Source of the DNA: an uncultured Desulfobacter sp.
Lineage (GTDB): Bacteria; Desulfobacterota; Desulfobacteria; Desulfobacterales; Desulfobacteraceae
Reading direction: 5' to 3'
Assembly (NCBI RefSeq): GCF_963677125.1
Contig: NZ_OY781882.1
Span: 4,858,501 to 4,922,500, forward strand
DNA: 64,000 bases
The position numbers and the translations under genes are program-made. Positions 7,958-17,431 of the stretch are shown here, piece after piece (within the stretch, counting starts at the first letter, position 1; every line of letters starts with the position of its first letter). The notes under the pieces are model-generated. The model searched no databases and was not told the origin of the DNA. It saw nothing but the letters and a program-made list of their open reading frames with translations.

Positions 7958-9661
7958 TTAGAATAAAAAGTATCTTTGCGCCATGGGAAGTACCGACGCC
8001 GGTTCACAGGTTAATAACTCTCCATCGGCCCTAACTTCGTAAGTTTGCGGGTCAACTTCCATATGGGGTTGATAGGTGTTGTGAATCATATTTTTTTTGC
8101 CGATGGCCCGGCAATTTTTGACCGAAATAAGAATTGATTGCAGGCCGGCGTTGTCCAACATACCCTTTTTCAAGGCAGTGCCGGATACAAAGGAGATGGA
8201 CGTTTCATGCCGGGCCCTTCCAAAGGCACCGAACATGGGCCGGTAATGGACCGGCTGGGGTGACGGAATGGATGCGTTGGGATCTCCCATGGGGGCCAGC
8301 GCAATCATGCCGCCCTTAATGACTATGGAGGGTTTGACCCCGAATAGGGCAGGTTTCCACAAAACAAGATCGGCAAATTTCCCTTTCTCAACAGAGCCGA
8401 CCTCATGGGAAATTCCGTGGCAGATGGCCGGATTGATAGTGTATTTTGAAATGTAGCGTTTTACTCTGTTGTTATCATGGGTGGTAGGATCCTGTTTCAG
8501 ACTTCCCCGCTGTACTTTCATCTTGTGAGCGGTCTGCCAGGTTCTGATGATCACTTCGCCAACCCGGCCCATGGCCTGGGAGTCAGATGCGATCATGGAA
8601 AATGCGCCCAGATCGTGGAGGATGTCTTCTGCCGCTATGGTTTCCCTTCTGATGCGGGATTCTGCAAAGGCAATATCCTCGGCAATTTTGGGACTCAGGT
8701 GATGGCAAACCATGAGCATATCCAGGTGTTCGTCAATAGTGTTGACCGTGTAGGGCCGGGTGGGATTGGTTGACGAGGGCAGCACGTTGGGCAGTTCGCA
8801 GGCCCGGATGATGTCCGGGGCATGGCCGCCGCCGGCCCCTTCGGTGTGAAAGGTATGAATGGTGCGTCCTTTAAATGCGTCCATGGTCTGTTCCACAAAT
8901 CCGGATTCATTGAGGGTGTCCGTGTGGATGGCGACCTGTACGTCCATTTTGTCTGCCACAGCCAGGCAGTTGTCAATTACTGCAGGCGTGGTTCCCCAGT
9001 CTTCATGGAGCTTTAAACCCATGGCTCCTGCGGCCACCTGTTCTTCAAGGGCTATGGGTAAACTGGCATTCCCTTTTCCCATAAACCCTAAATTCATGGG
9101 AAATGCATCAGCCGCTTGGAGCATTTTAACGATATTCCATGGCCCAGGGGTGCAAGTGGTGGCATTGGTACCGGTGGCAGGGCCTGTACCGCCGCCAAGC
9201 ATTGTGGTAATACCCGAAGCAAGCGCCTCTTCAATCTGCTGGGGGGCAATAAAATGAATGTGGGCGTCAATACCGCCGGCCGTAAGAATATGGCCTTCTC
9301 CGGCCACTGCTTCCGTACCCGGCCCCACAACGATATCAATGCCTGGCTGTACGTCGGGGTTACCGGCCTTACCGATACCGTGAATCCGTCCGTTTTTAAT
9401 CCCCACATCGGCTTTGACGATTCCCCAGTGGTCGATGATCAGGGCATTGGTGATCACCATGTCAACGGCATCCTTGCATGAGGCCTGGCTTTGCCCCATA
9501 CCGTCCCGGATGGTTTTCCCGCCGCCGAATTTGACCTCTTCGCCATAAATGGTTTTATCTTCTTCAACTTCAATAAACAGTTCGGTATCAGCCAGTCTTA
9601 CCCGGTCTCCCGTGGTGGGGCCGAACATCTCTGCATAGGCTTTTCTGCTGATGGTTGTCAT
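7958..9661 (-). CDS. ureC: Urease subunit alpha (catalytic)
   Basis: UreC holds the binuclear nickel site that hydrolyses urea to ammonia and carbamate. All active-site residues are visible at their classical numbers: His134 and His136 (IDAHIH), the carbamylated Lys217 (GLKLHEDWG), His246, His272, the flap His320 (MVCHH) and Asp360 (ASDSQAMGR). The length, 567, is the standard size, so the enzyme should be active. It lies between ureB (9 bases) and ureE (2 bases). Urease is uncommon among sulfate reducers, and ammonia assimilation is its likely purpose here given the linked urea transporter. Confidence 0.98.
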   Translation of the reverse strand: MTTISRKAYAEMFGPTTGDRVRLADTELFIEVEEDKTIYGEEVKFGGGKTIRDGMGQSQASCKDAVDMVITNALIIDHWGIVKADVGIKNGRIHGIGKAGNPDVQPGIDIVVGPGTEAVAGEGHILTAGGIDAHIHFIAPQQIEEALASGITTMLGGGTGPATGTNATTCTPGPWNIVKMLQAADAFPMNLGFMGKGNASLPIALEEQVAAGAMGLKLHEDWGTTPAVIDNCLAVADKMDVQVAIHTDTLNESGFVEQTMDAFKGRTIHTFHTEGAGGGHAPDIIRACELPNVLPSSTNPTRPYTVNTIDEHLDMLMVCHHLSPKIAEDIAFAESRIRRETIAAEDILHDLGAFSMIASDSQAMGRVGEVIIRTWQTAHKMKVQRGSLKQDPTTHDNNRVKRYISKYTINPAICHGISHEVGSVEKGKFADLVLWKPALFGVKPSIVIKGGMIALAPMGDPNASIPSPQPVHYRPMFGAFGRARHETSISFVSGTALKKGMLDNAGLQSILISVKNCRAIGKKNMIHNTYQPHMEVDPQTYEVRADGELLTCEPASVLPMAQRYFLF

Positions 9662-9670
9662 GTCCCCTCC

Positions 9671-9991
9671 TTACTTAGACTCGCTGTCAAGATTTCCCAT
9701 GACGGCTTGGTTGAATCCAAACACCCTGCGGTCTCCTGCATAGGACACTAACGCCACGGTCCGCTCAAGGCCCGGTTCAAACCGAATGGCGGTTCCCGAC
9801 GGAATGTTGAGTCGAAACCCCTTGGCCTTTTCCCGGTCAAAAGAGAGTGCTTTATTCGTTTCATAGAAATGGTAGTGGGACCCCACCTGAATGGGTCTGT
9901 CGCCGCTGTTAACCACCGTAAGGCTCAGGGTTTGCCGTCCCTCATTGATGGTAATGTCTCCTGGTTGTGTGATCATTTCTCCTGGAATCAT
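9671..9991 (-). CDS. ureB: Urease subunit beta
   Basis: UreB is the small structural beta subunit. It begins MIPGEMITQPGDITINEGR and contains RPIQVGSHYHFYETN and RLNIPSGTAIRFEPG, the family's signature strands. The longer frame to 10075 runs into ureA in another frame; the ATG at 9991 with AGAGAGG before it gives 106 residues, the usual size. It follows ureA by 13 bases. Confidence 0.96.
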   Translation of the reverse strand: MIPGEMITQPGDITINEGRQTLSLTVVNSGDRPIQVGSHYHFYETNKALSFDREKAKGFRLNIPSGTAIRFEPGLERTVALVSYAGDRRVFGFNQAVMGNLDSESK

Positions 9992-10004
9992 GAACACCTC
10001 TCTT

Positions 10005-10307
10005 TCAGTGTATGGGGTTGTGGACAGTGACCAGCTTGGTGCCGTCGGGAAATGTGGCTTCAACCTGCACATCATGGATCATATCGGCAACGCCCTCCAT
10101 GACATCTTCTTTGCTCAGAAGCGTACGGCCGTGATCCATGAGCTCGGCCACGGTTTTGCCTTCTCGTGCGCCTTCCATGACCGCCGCACTGATAAAAGCG
10201 ACCGCCTCGGGATAGTTGAGCAGCAGCCCTTTGGCCTTGCGCCGCTCGGCAAGCAGGGCCGCAGTAAAGATCAACAGTTTGTCTTTTTCTCTGGGGGTAA
10301 GGTCCAT
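10005..10307 (-). CDS. ureA: Urease subunit gamma
   Basis: UreA is the 100-residue gamma subunit. It reads MDLTPREKDKLLIFTAALLA, then GLLLNYPEAVAFIS, then the C-terminal VQVEATFPDGTKLVTVHNP, all diagnostic. It is separate from ureB here, as in most bacteria and unlike the fused Helicobacter form. Confidence 0.97.
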   Translation of the reverse strand: MDLTPREKDKLLIFTAALLAERRKAKGLLLNYPEAVAFISAAVMEGAREGKTVAELMDHGRTLLSKEDVMEGVADMIHDVQVEATFPDGTKLVTVHNPIH

Positions 10308-10323
10308 TGTGTTTCCTTGTTGG

Positions 10324-11169
10324 TTAAGTGTTCCAGATTCTGGGTACGGCGGCCTGTCTGCCCGTCAGCTCAGGGGCAAGAATCTGCCGCAGATTTTCAA
10401 ATTGTGTTTTGCACAGCCCGGGATGATTGCCAAGGTATCTTGCCACAAGCAAATCGTCTATTAATGTCATGCCGAAATTTTTATTAGAACAGGGGACGTT
10501 GTTTTCAACTTGGCTGAAAAGTTGTGCCTGGACCGGATAGGCCCAGAAGGTTGCCGTTACCTGTTCGTTTCGTAATCCCGCAGGTCGGCTCAGATCGTTT
10601 TGTTCTTCAATTCTAAGTTTTTCAAACAGCAGCGGGACCTGGTCATTAAACAGGGTGACCGTTGACTGAAGCCGGCCTTCGGCAAAGGTCTTTTTGACAG
10701 CCGGAAGGCCCAAACACAAAATTTCCCATCCCATAAATACGGCGGTGGGAGCAAGGTGAACTGTTGTTTCAAGGTTGCCCAGGGCACCCTCAAACAAAAT
10801 GGTCTCCTGGGGAAACCACTCCAGCACTGATCCGTCGGCTACAGTCAGAGTTTGGGTTTGCACCGCATGCTGACCCTGGGAACGATAAAACTTGGTCGCC
10901 CCCGGCGTAGTTAAAAGGGTATGGGTATTTTCCCCTGCATAAACGGCAAGGTCAAGCACATCCCCGCCCACAAGGCCGCCCGGCGGATGCAGCAGATAAA
11001 TGTGGCAGGTGCCGTCTTCGGCATACAAGGGCTGCTGAATGGTCAGCGGGCCCTTGCGGCTTGTATTTGAAAGGATGGTTTTGCTTTCCTTTTTTTCAAG
11101 ATAAAGATGCAAGGATGCGTGCCAGCCTTCTTTGCCTGCATCGGTAGGTATGGGCTTGAACGAACACAT
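10324..11169 (-). CDS. ureD: Urease accessory protein UreD
   Basis: UreD is the scaffold that binds apo-urease and receives UreF and UreG. The 281-residue protein has the family blocks HPPGGLVGGDVL, TTPGATKFYRS and LEWFPQETILFEGA, with a later FMGWEILCLG. It is the first of the urease genes and starts 7 bases after urtE, so transporter and enzyme genes are evidently co-transcribed. Confidence 0.95.
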   Translation of the reverse strand: MCSFKPIPTDAGKEGWHASLHLYLEKKESKTILSNTSRKGPLTIQQPLYAEDGTCHIYLLHPPGGLVGGDVLDLAVYAGENTHTLLTTPGATKFYRSQGQHAVQTQTLTVADGSVLEWFPQETILFEGALGNLETTVHLAPTAVFMGWEILCLGLPAVKKTFAEGRLQSTVTLFNDQVPLLFEKLRIEEQNDLSRPAGLRNEQVTATFWAYPVQAQLFSQVENNVPCSNKNFGMTLIDDLLVARYLGNHPGLCKTQFENLRQILAPELTGRQAAVPRIWNT

Positions 11170-11176
11170 TTTAAAA

Positions 11177-11872
11177 TTATACGGTCAGATATTTGCTGAT
11201 CAGTTCGTCATTTAACTGTGAAATAGTGCCGTCGGCCATAAGTCGTCCTCGGTCCATGATAAAAAAGTGGTCGGCCGTCAGTTTGACAAAATGAAGTTTT
11301 TGTTCTACCAAAAGCACCGTCATCTCTACCTCCTGGACCAGTCTTCTAATGATATCCCCGATTTCCTGGACAATGTTGGGCTGGATGCCCTCACACGGTT
11401 CATCCAGAATCAGCAGGGAAGGGTCCAGCACCAGGGCTCTTCCAATGGCAAGCTGCTGCTGCTGCCCGCCCGAAAGATCGCCCCCCCGTCGTTTCAACAT
11501 CTCTTTTAACACAGGAAAAAGTTCAAAAACCAGATCCGGGATCTTTTTTTTGCCGTTTCCCACCGTAGTCAGGCCGATGGTCAGATTTTCTTCAACGGTC
11601 ATGAGAGGGAAAATCTGGCGGCCTTGGGGAACATAGCCAATGCCCAGGCCGGCCCGGTGTTCAGCCCTTTTTTTAATGATATCGTCTCTCTGAAAGGATA
11701 TACTCCCGCTTTTTACGGGAACCAGGCCCATAATACAGTTGAGCAAGGTTGTTTTGCCCACGCCGTTTCTGCCCATCAGGCAGGTGCAGCATTTGTCTTT
11801 GATGGAAAGTGAAAGATCCCACAGGGTGTGGCTTTCACCGTAATACTGGTTCAGGTTTTCTATTGTAAGCAT
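11177..11872 (-). CDS. urtE: Urea ABC transporter ATP-binding protein UrtE
   Basis: UrtE is one of two cytoplasmic ATPases of the high-affinity urea importer. It starts LTIENLNQYYGESHTLWDLS and shows Walker A GRNGVGKTTLL, the signature LSGGQQQQLAIGRAL and Walker B LLILDEPCEGIQP. The EGIQP variant after Walker B is typical of the branched-chain/urea LivF-like class. 231 residues. It starts 2 bases after urtD. Confidence 0.94.
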   Translation of the reverse strand: MLTIENLNQYYGESHTLWDLSLSIKDKCCTCLMGRNGVGKTTLLNCIMGLVPVKSGSISFQRDDIIKKRAEHRAGLGIGYVPQGRQIFPLMTVEENLTIGLTTVGNGKKKIPDLVFELFPVLKEMLKRRGGDLSGGQQQQLAIGRALVLDPSLLILDEPCEGIQPNIVQEIGDIIRRLVQEVEMTVLLVEQKLHFVKLTADHFFIMDRGRLMADGTISQLNDELISKYLTV

Positions 11873-11874
11873 TC

Positions 11875-12708
11875 TTATTCCCCCAGGTAGACTTCCCGGA
11901 CCTTTTGATTGTTTTGGATTTCGTCCATGTTGCCTTCGGCCAGAATGGATCCCTGGTGCAGCACCGTTACTTTTTTTGCAATGGATCGAACAAAGTCCAT
12001 GTCATGTTCAACAACGACAATGGACCGTTTTCCGGCAAGGGAGGTCAATAATTCAGCTGTTTTTTCCATTTCCTGGCGGGTCATGCCCGCCACCGGTTCG
12101 TCCACCAGCATCAAGACAGGTTTTTGCATCAAAAGCATTCCGATTTCAAGCCATTGCTTCTGGCCGTGGGAAAGGGAACCGGCCCGGGCTTTAAACAGTT
12201 CAGACAGGCCGATGATTTCAAGGGTCTGGTCGATCATATCCTTTTGCTCACCCGTAAGAGAGGCAAAGAGGGTGGGCACCACCCGTTTGTCCGCTGACAT
12301 GGAAAGTTCAAGGTTTTCAAACACCGTATGTTCTTCAAACACAGTGGGCTTTTGAAATTTTCTGCCGATACCGGCTTCGGCAATTTCTGGTTCAGTATGC
12401 TTTAGCAGGTTGATGGTCTGGCCGAACCAGGCAACACCCGAGTCGGGTTTGGTTTTGCCGGTGATGATGTCCATCATGGTGGTTTTTCCCGCACCGTTGG
12501 GGCCGATAATGCAGCGTAACTCCCCTTCATCCACATAAAGGTTCAGGTCGTTGATGGCTTTGAACCCGTCAAAACTGACGCTGATCCCCTCAAGATATAA
12601 AATGACCTTGTGGCTGGTGTCCAAAACAGGTGGGATGTCAGGGATTAGAAAATCAAATACACGATCCCTCGGCCAGAATTCACGAAACGCTTTAATGGGT
12701 TGAATCAT
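11875..12708 (-). CDS. urtD: Urea ABC transporter ATP-binding protein UrtD
   Basis: UrtD is the LivG-like ATPase partner of UrtE. A 30-residue leader precedes the domain. Walker A is GPNGAGKTTMMDIITG, the signature is SLSHGQKQWLEIGMLL (SHGQKQW is characteristic of UrtD), and Walker B is LMLVDEPVAGM. Length 277. Its start overlaps the end of urtC by 4 bases. Confidence 0.94.
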   Translation of the reverse strand: MIQPIKAFREFWPRDRVFDFLIPDIPPVLDTSHKVILYLEGISVSFDGFKAINDLNLYVDEGELRCIIGPNGAGKTTMMDIITGKTKPDSGVAWFGQTINLLKHTEPEIAEAGIGRKFQKPTVFEEHTVFENLELSMSADKRVVPTLFASLTGEQKDMIDQTLEIIGLSELFKARAGSLSHGQKQWLEIGMLLMQKPVLMLVDEPVAGMTRQEMEKTAELLTSLAGKRSIVVVEHDMDFVRSIAKKVTVLHQGSILAEGNMDEIQNNQKVREVYLGE

Positions 12709-13793
12709 GCGGCCTCCTTTTTAAGCCGGATCAGGCCTGCAATTCCTTTGGGAAGAAAAATTGTGACCACAACAAACAGGGCACCCAGGGCAAAGAGCCA
12801 GGCATCGGGCAACGCACCGGTCAGATAGCTTTTGGCCCAGTTGACAGCCAAAGCGCCTGCAACAGCGCCATAAAGGGTTCCTCTGCCGCCCACGGCCACC
12901 CAAACCACAATTTCAATGGAGTTCAACGGAGAAAATTCCGACGGGTTGATAATGCCCACCTGGGGTACATAGAGAGCACCGGCAATTCCGGCAAGACCTG
13001 CGGAAAAGACAAAGATCCACAATTTTACGCTTTCAACGTCATACCCGAGAAATCGGACCCGGTCTTCGGCATCCCGTACGGCTGCCAGGACCCGTCCAAG
13101 TTTTGAGGAGACCAGGTAGCGACAGGCAAGATAGGCTATAATCAGGGTGCCTGCCGTAGCTGCAAAAAGCCCGGCCTTGGTCCCGTCACTGAGCAGTGAA
13201 AATCCAAGCAGATCCTTGAAATCGGTCAGTCCGTTGTTGCCGCCGAATCCCATCTCATTTCTGAAAAATGCGAGCATGAGCGAATAGGTCAATGCCTGGG
13301 TAATGATGGATAAATAAACGCCGGTAACCCTTGATTTAAAGGCAAGCCAACCAAATGCCAGGGCCAGTAAACAGGGAACCAGCACAATCATAACTCCGGC
13401 AAAGGGGAACATATCAAACCCGTGCCAGAACCAGGGAAGCTTATCCCAGTTTAAAAACACCATGAAATCGGGCAGGATGGGGTGGCCGTATTCGCCCCTT
13501 GTACCGATTTGGCGCATAAGATACATGCCCATGGCATAACCGCCCAGGCCAAAGAATACTCCATGCCCCAAGCTTAAGATCCCCAGATATCCCCACACAA
13601 TATCAACCGCAAGGGCAAGCATGGCATAGGTCAGGTATTTTCCCCACAAAGACATGGTGAAGGTGGAGACGTGAAAAAAATTTGTTTCCGGCACCATGAG
13701 ATTCAACACCGGTACCAGGATCATGGCGGCTCCCAAGGCAATGAGCAAAGGGATTCCCAGTTTGTCATCAGTTATAAAAGATAATCGTTGCAT
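12705..13793 (-). CDS. urtC: Urea ABC transporter permease UrtC
   Basis: UrtC is one of the two membrane subunits that form the urea channel. The 362-residue protein is hydrophobic throughout, with about 9-10 membrane segments and the LivM-family core DIVWGYLGILSLGHGVFFGLGGYAMG. Later blocks include AVRDAEDRVRFLGYDVESVKL, trimmed here to its conserved start AVRDAEDRVRFLGYD, and VAVGGRGTLYGAVAGA. It sits 3 bases after urtB. Confidence 0.94.
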   Translation of the reverse strand: MQRLSFITDDKLGIPLLIALGAAMILVPVLNLMVPETNFFHVSTFTMSLWGKYLTYAMLALAVDIVWGYLGILSLGHGVFFGLGGYAMGMYLMRQIGTRGEYGHPILPDFMVFLNWDKLPWFWHGFDMFPFAGVMIVLVPCLLALAFGWLAFKSRVTGVYLSIITQALTYSLMLAFFRNEMGFGGNNGLTDFKDLLGFSLLSDGTKAGLFAATAGTLIIAYLACRYLVSSKLGRVLAAVRDAEDRVRFLGYDVESVKLWIFVFSAGLAGIAGALYVPQVGIINPSEFSPLNSIEIVVWVAVGGRGTLYGAVAGALAVNWAKSYLTGALPDAWLFALGALFVVVTIFLPKGIAGLIRLKKEAA

Positions 13794-13796
13794 AAG

Positions 13797-15425
13797 TTAA
13801 CCTGCGGCCCTCCCTTTCTGGGGAAAAAGCCCCTGGGGACGTTTTTGAATAAAGAGAATGATAAACACTAGGACAATAATTTTAGCCAGCACGGCCCCGG
13901 AAAACGGTTCAATAAACTTGTTGGCCGTTCCAAGTGTCAAGCCCGCAACCAAAGTTCCCCAAAGATTGCCGACACCACCGAACACCACGACCATAAACGA
14001 GTCAATGATATAGGCCTGGCCAAGATTAGGGCCCACATTGGTCAGCTGGCTTAAGGCCACACCGGCCACACCGGCAATACCCGACCCAAGCCCGAAGGTC
14101 AGGGCATCCACCCGTGACGCCGGAACGCCCATGGCTCTGGCCATGGCCCGATTTTGGGAAACCGCCCGGACCTGAAGGCCAAGTGATGTTTTTCTCATGA
14201 TTAAAAACAATGCCCCAAATACAAATAGGCAAAAAAAGAAGATGACGATCCGATTCATGGTCAAGGAGAGAACCGGGTTGAGCATAAGGGATCCGCTCAT
14301 CCAGTCCGGCGCGCTGACCGCACGGTTTAACGGCGAAAAGATGGATCGAACCGCCTGTTGAAGCACGAGGCTGACCCCAAAGGTTGCCAGCAGGGTTTCA
14401 AGTGGTCGGCCATACAAAAATCGGATAATGGACCGTTCAATGGCAATGCCGCAAACTGCAGACACCAGGAATGCACCCGGAACGGCCAGGCAGATGGCAA
14501 CGCCTAAGTGATTGGGCATCAATTGCTGAATCACCCAGGTGGTGTATGCTCCGATCATGATCAGCTCTCCGTGAGCCATGTTGATTACGCCGATAACCCC
14601 GAAGGTGATGGCAAGGCCGATGGCCGCAAGAACCAGGATGGAACCGGCGCTCAATCCAAAAAATAGAGTTTCTATGAATCCGTAAAAAGCGATTTTTGAT
14701 TCAATGCCTTGAAGCGTTTGCTCGGCTTGTTTTTTAACCTGTTCGTCGGCCTCATTGTTAATGACGTTGAGCAGGCCCGTTTTGACGGCCGGGTAGAGGC
14801 AGCCTTTGAGCCTATGAAGGGCTGATCGTTTTTCCTCGTCATTTCCGGTTTCAATGGAGTCAAGAGCAATGGCTGTTGCAATGGCTTGTTTGACCTTGTG
14901 GCTGGTCTCCTGCGCGTACAGCTTTTTGAGCGTCTCCACCATGTCTGGATTTAGTTTGCCGAGAAGCCGGTAGACAGCATCGGTACGTTCCCTAGGGGTT
15001 CCATGATAGAGTTGCAGCAGTGAAAGCCATCCCTTAAGTTTTTTTCTAATATTATTGTTGATTCCAATTTTTTTGATACTTCTGCTGCCGACCTCTTGCC
15101 TTACTTCATTGGACAACACCCCTGTGGTGGTGTATTGCCCGTCTTTTTTTTTGGCATACACCACTTTTTTGTCTTTTTTGGTGTAGTAAAGGTCGCCTTC
15201 AAGAAGCGCTGAAAAAAGTTTTTCAACCTGAGGGTCTTCGCTTTGGAAGATTTGTTCAAGACCCTGTATTTTTATGTTGAAATTTCTTTGGGTAAGTTTT
15301 TCCAGCCCCTGATCAAATACGTTGGCCGCTGCGTTTGCGGGTGGAACATCAAAAAATGCCGCACATATTGCAAAAGCCAAAATAAAAAGTAGAGCGGGAA
15401 AACGGTCCTTTGGGGAAGTAAACAT
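13797..15425 (-). CDS. urtB: Urea ABC transporter permease UrtB with N-terminal periplasmic extension
   Basis: UrtB is the second urea permease subunit (LivH family). The C-terminal 300 residues carry the membrane core, with GVINMAHGELIMIGAYTTW, VFGGVGNLWGTLVAG and QKRPQGLFPQKGR. The N-terminal 240 residues form a signal peptide (FPALLFILAFAICAAFF) and a soluble, HEAT-like helical region rich in Lys; this extension is known from UrtB proteins. The ATG at 15425 puts the signal peptide at the very N-terminus; an in-frame ATG at 15497 is possible but has no ribosome site. A strong hairpin separates the gene from urtA. Confidence 0.9.
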   Translation of the reverse strand: MFTSPKDRFPALLFILAFAICAAFFDVPPANAAANVFDQGLEKLTQRNFNIKIQGLEQIFQSEDPQVEKLFSALLEGDLYYTKKDKKVVYAKKKDGQYTTTGVLSNEVRQEVGSRSIKKIGINNNIRKKLKGWLSLLQLYHGTPRERTDAVYRLLGKLNPDMVETLKKLYAQETSHKVKQAIATAIALDSIETGNDEEKRSALHRLKGCLYPAVKTGLLNVINNEADEQVKKQAEQTLQGIESKIAFYGFIETLFFGLSAGSILVLAAIGLAITFGVIGVINMAHGELIMIGAYTTWVIQQLMPNHLGVAICLAVPGAFLVSAVCGIAIERSIIRFLYGRPLETLLATFGVSLVLQQAVRSIFSPLNRAVSAPDWMSGSLMLNPVLSLTMNRIVIFFFCLFVFGALFLIMRKTSLGLQVRAVSQNRAMARAMGVPASRVDALTFGLGSGIAGVAGVALSQLTNVGPNLGQAYIIDSFMVVVFGGVGNLWGTLVAGLTLGTANKFIEPFSGAVLAKIIVLVFIILFIQKRPQGLFPQKGRAAG

Positions 15426-15513
15426 ATGAGAACCCAATCCTTCAAGGAAAATGTTGTGCCAAGCCGTCAGGCATCTGCCGTGAAAAGGGCCGGTCATTTT
15501 AATGGGGTGTCGG

Positions 15514-15546
15514 ATTCCGGCAGAGGGAAATTCCCTCTGCCGGGAT
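15514..15546 (-). promoter_or_regulatory. Hairpin between urtA and urtB
   Basis: CCGGCAGAGGG and CCCTCTGCCGG form a perfect 11-bp stem around a five-base loop, extended by weaker pairs to about 15 bp. No T-run follows on the minus strand, so it is more likely an mRNA-stabilising or partly attenuating hairpin than a terminator. This would let the binding protein be made in excess over the permeases, as is common in ABC operons. Confidence 0.6.
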
Positions 15547-15573
15547 TGTACGTTAACTTAAGGTTGGTTCAGA

Positions 15574-16848
15574 TTATTTTGTTACCTTGAAGTTGCCGTT
15601 TTTCAAAGGGGCCCGCCAGTCAGAGATTAGGTCCTTGGAGCCGGGCAGGTAATCGGACCATGCATCTCCGACAACCAATCCCGGGGTCTGCCAAACTACC
15701 TCAAACTGCCCATCGTCCTGGATCTCACCAATGAGAACGGGTTTGGTGATATGGTGGTTGGGCATCATGGCGGAATAACCGCCGGTCAGGTTGGGTACGG
15801 TAACGCCGATGATGGCATCCTGGACGGCGTTGGGATCGGTGGTTCCTGCTTTTTCAACGGCTTTAACCCACATGTTGAAACCAATATAATGTGCTTCCAT
15901 GGGGTCATTGGTAACCCGTTTGTCGTTTTTAATAAATGTAAGCCAGTTTTCGATAAATTCGTCATTGGCAGGATCGTCAACACTCATGAAGTAGTTCCAG
16001 GCAGCAAGGTGCCCCACAAGGGGTTTGGTGTCTATACCCGACAGCTCTTCTTCTCCAACGGAAAAGGCTACAACCGGGATATTGTCTGCGGTAATGCCCT
16101 GGTTTCCAAGTTCTTTATAGAAAGGAACGTTGGCGTCGCCGTTGATGGTGGATACCACCGCGGTTTTCTTGCCGGCGGTACCGAATTTTTTGATATCTGC
16201 AACAATAGACTGCCAGTCAGAGTGGCCAAAGGGTGTATAATTGATCATGATATCGGCATCGGCTACCCCTTTATTTTTCAGGTACGCCTGCAGAATTTTA
16301 TTGGTGGTTCTGGGGTAGACATAATCGGTTCCGGCAAGAACCCAACGTTTTACACCGATTTCATTCATAAGATACTCGACGGCGGGGATGGCCTGCTGAT
16401 TTGGCGCGGCACCGGTGTAGAAAACATTTTTGGAAGACTCTTCGCCCTCATATTGAACCGGATAAAACAGCAGATTGTTCAGCTCTTCAAACACAGGAAG
16501 GACGGATTTTCTGGAGACGGATGTCCAGCATCCGAAAACTGCAGCCACTTTGTTTTTTTCAATCAGTTCTCTTGCTTTTTCAGCGAACAGCGGCCAGTTG
16601 GAGGCCGGATCAACTACAACGGCTTCAAGTTGTTTGCCCAACAGGCCGCCCTTTTTGTTTTGTTCGTCAACCAGCATCAAAATGGTGTCTTTCAGGGTAG
16701 TTTCGCTGATGGCCATAGTGCCGGACAGAGAGTGCAGCACCCCTATTTTGATGGTGTCTTTGGCAGAAGCTGAAGCGGCGATAGCCAGACAGCAGAAAAG
16801 AGCCGAAGTGATAAGCAAAAATTTGTGGGATAAACGTTTAAGAGTCAT
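15574..16848 (-). CDS. urtA: Urea ABC transporter substrate-binding protein UrtA
   Basis: UrtA captures urea in the periplasm and delivers it to UrtBC. A signal peptide (LLITSALFCCLAIAASASA) is followed by DTIKIGVLHSLSGTMAISE, the Urt/AmiC-like start, and by VFGCWTSVSRKSVLPVFEE and LLFYPVQYEGEESS, which are typical of the urea branch rather than the amino-acid branch. The ATG at 16848 has GGA seven bases upstream; another in-frame ATG at 16863 lacks a ribosome site. It is the first gene of the urt-ure cluster and has a sigma-54 promoter about 90 bases upstream. Confidence 0.95.
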   Translation of the reverse strand: MTLKRLSHKFLLITSALFCCLAIAASASAKDTIKIGVLHSLSGTMAISETTLKDTILMLVDEQNKKGGLLGKQLEAVVVDPASNWPLFAEKARELIEKNKVAAVFGCWTSVSRKSVLPVFEELNNLLFYPVQYEGEESSKNVFYTGAAPNQQAIPAVEYLMNEIGVKRWVLAGTDYVYPRTTNKILQAYLKNKGVADADIMINYTPFGHSDWQSIVADIKKFGTAGKKTAVVSTINGDANVPFYKELGNQGITADNIPVVAFSVGEEELSGIDTKPLVGHLAAWNYFMSVDDPANDEFIENWLTFIKNDKRVTNDPMEAHYIGFNMWVKAVEKAGTTDPNAVQDAIIGVTVPNLTGGYSAMMPNHHITKPVLIGEIQDDGQFEVVWQTPGLVVGDAWSDYLPGSKDLISDWRAPLKNGNFKVTK

Positions 16849-16937
16849 TTTAAGTCCAATCATTTTTTTTTAAAATTAATTGTTGGCGGAAATGTCTAAA
16901 AAAGACAGTCCTGTCACTATCAATGGAAATCCTCTTA

Positions 16938-16953
16938 TGCAACAAATAAGCCA
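16938..16953 (-). promoter_or_regulatory. Sigma-54 promoter of the urt-ure operon
   Basis: The minus strand reads TGGCTTATTTGTTGCA, with the -24 GG and -12 GC exactly 12 bases apart. It precedes urtA on the right strand and leaves a leader of about 80 bases. This fits nitrogen-limitation control by an NtrC-type activator, but I did not find a clear NtrC palindrome upstream. Confidence 0.68.
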
Positions 16954-17431
16954 ATATTGACAAGTTAAATAAAAAAAATATTTTTTTTAAAATAGACTTT
17001 GCCTTAGTGGTTGTATTTATAAAGTATTATTTTAAATATCAGCAACATGATATCGGGACTACTTGCTTGTACGCTCGCACTATTTGTTGCTTACTGGTAA
17101 TTTTATTACAAATATGCGTTCTTATCTCTATCTTTGCTCTTACTTTTTTGTGTTTTTGTGTTTTTGTGTGTTTTGTTTGGGTTGTGATCTGTTCGTAGTG
17201 AGCTTGATCGTTAGCAAATGGATTGGCGCTGAAAATGATCCAAGATCTTATGGATTGGTTATCCGGGTATTTATATCGTGAGTTATAGTTTTTTGAAAAT
17301 GAGAGGAGATAGGCTGTTGCGTTGGGGGATATTTATTTGTTTCTTTTTTGTTCTTTTTTGTTTTGTTAGAAAATTTTTATACAACAATGTAGTGATATAG
17401 AGAAGACCTATTATTTTGTGCCGGTCTTCTC
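16954..17431. other. Non-coding region between urtA and the ABC transporter gene
   Basis: No gene is supported. The region is AT-rich and includes a T/G low-complexity run around 17145-17180. AGCAAC (17041-17046) and GTTGC further on could form part of an activator site. An inverted repeat (17399-17408 with 17423-17432, AGAGAAGACC/GGTCTTCTCT) lies next to repeat B3. It has no T-run on either strand. Confidence 0.45.

Noticed and set aside
15751..16773. 340-residue frame antisense to urtA
   Set aside because: It is a shadow of the urtA gene, which has a clear signal peptide and family motifs on the other strand.
17007..17281. Small hydrophobic frames in the T/G-rich spacer upstream of urtA
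   Set aside because: The Phe/Cys/Val-rich translations come from low-complexity TTTTTGTG sequence and have no ribosome site.
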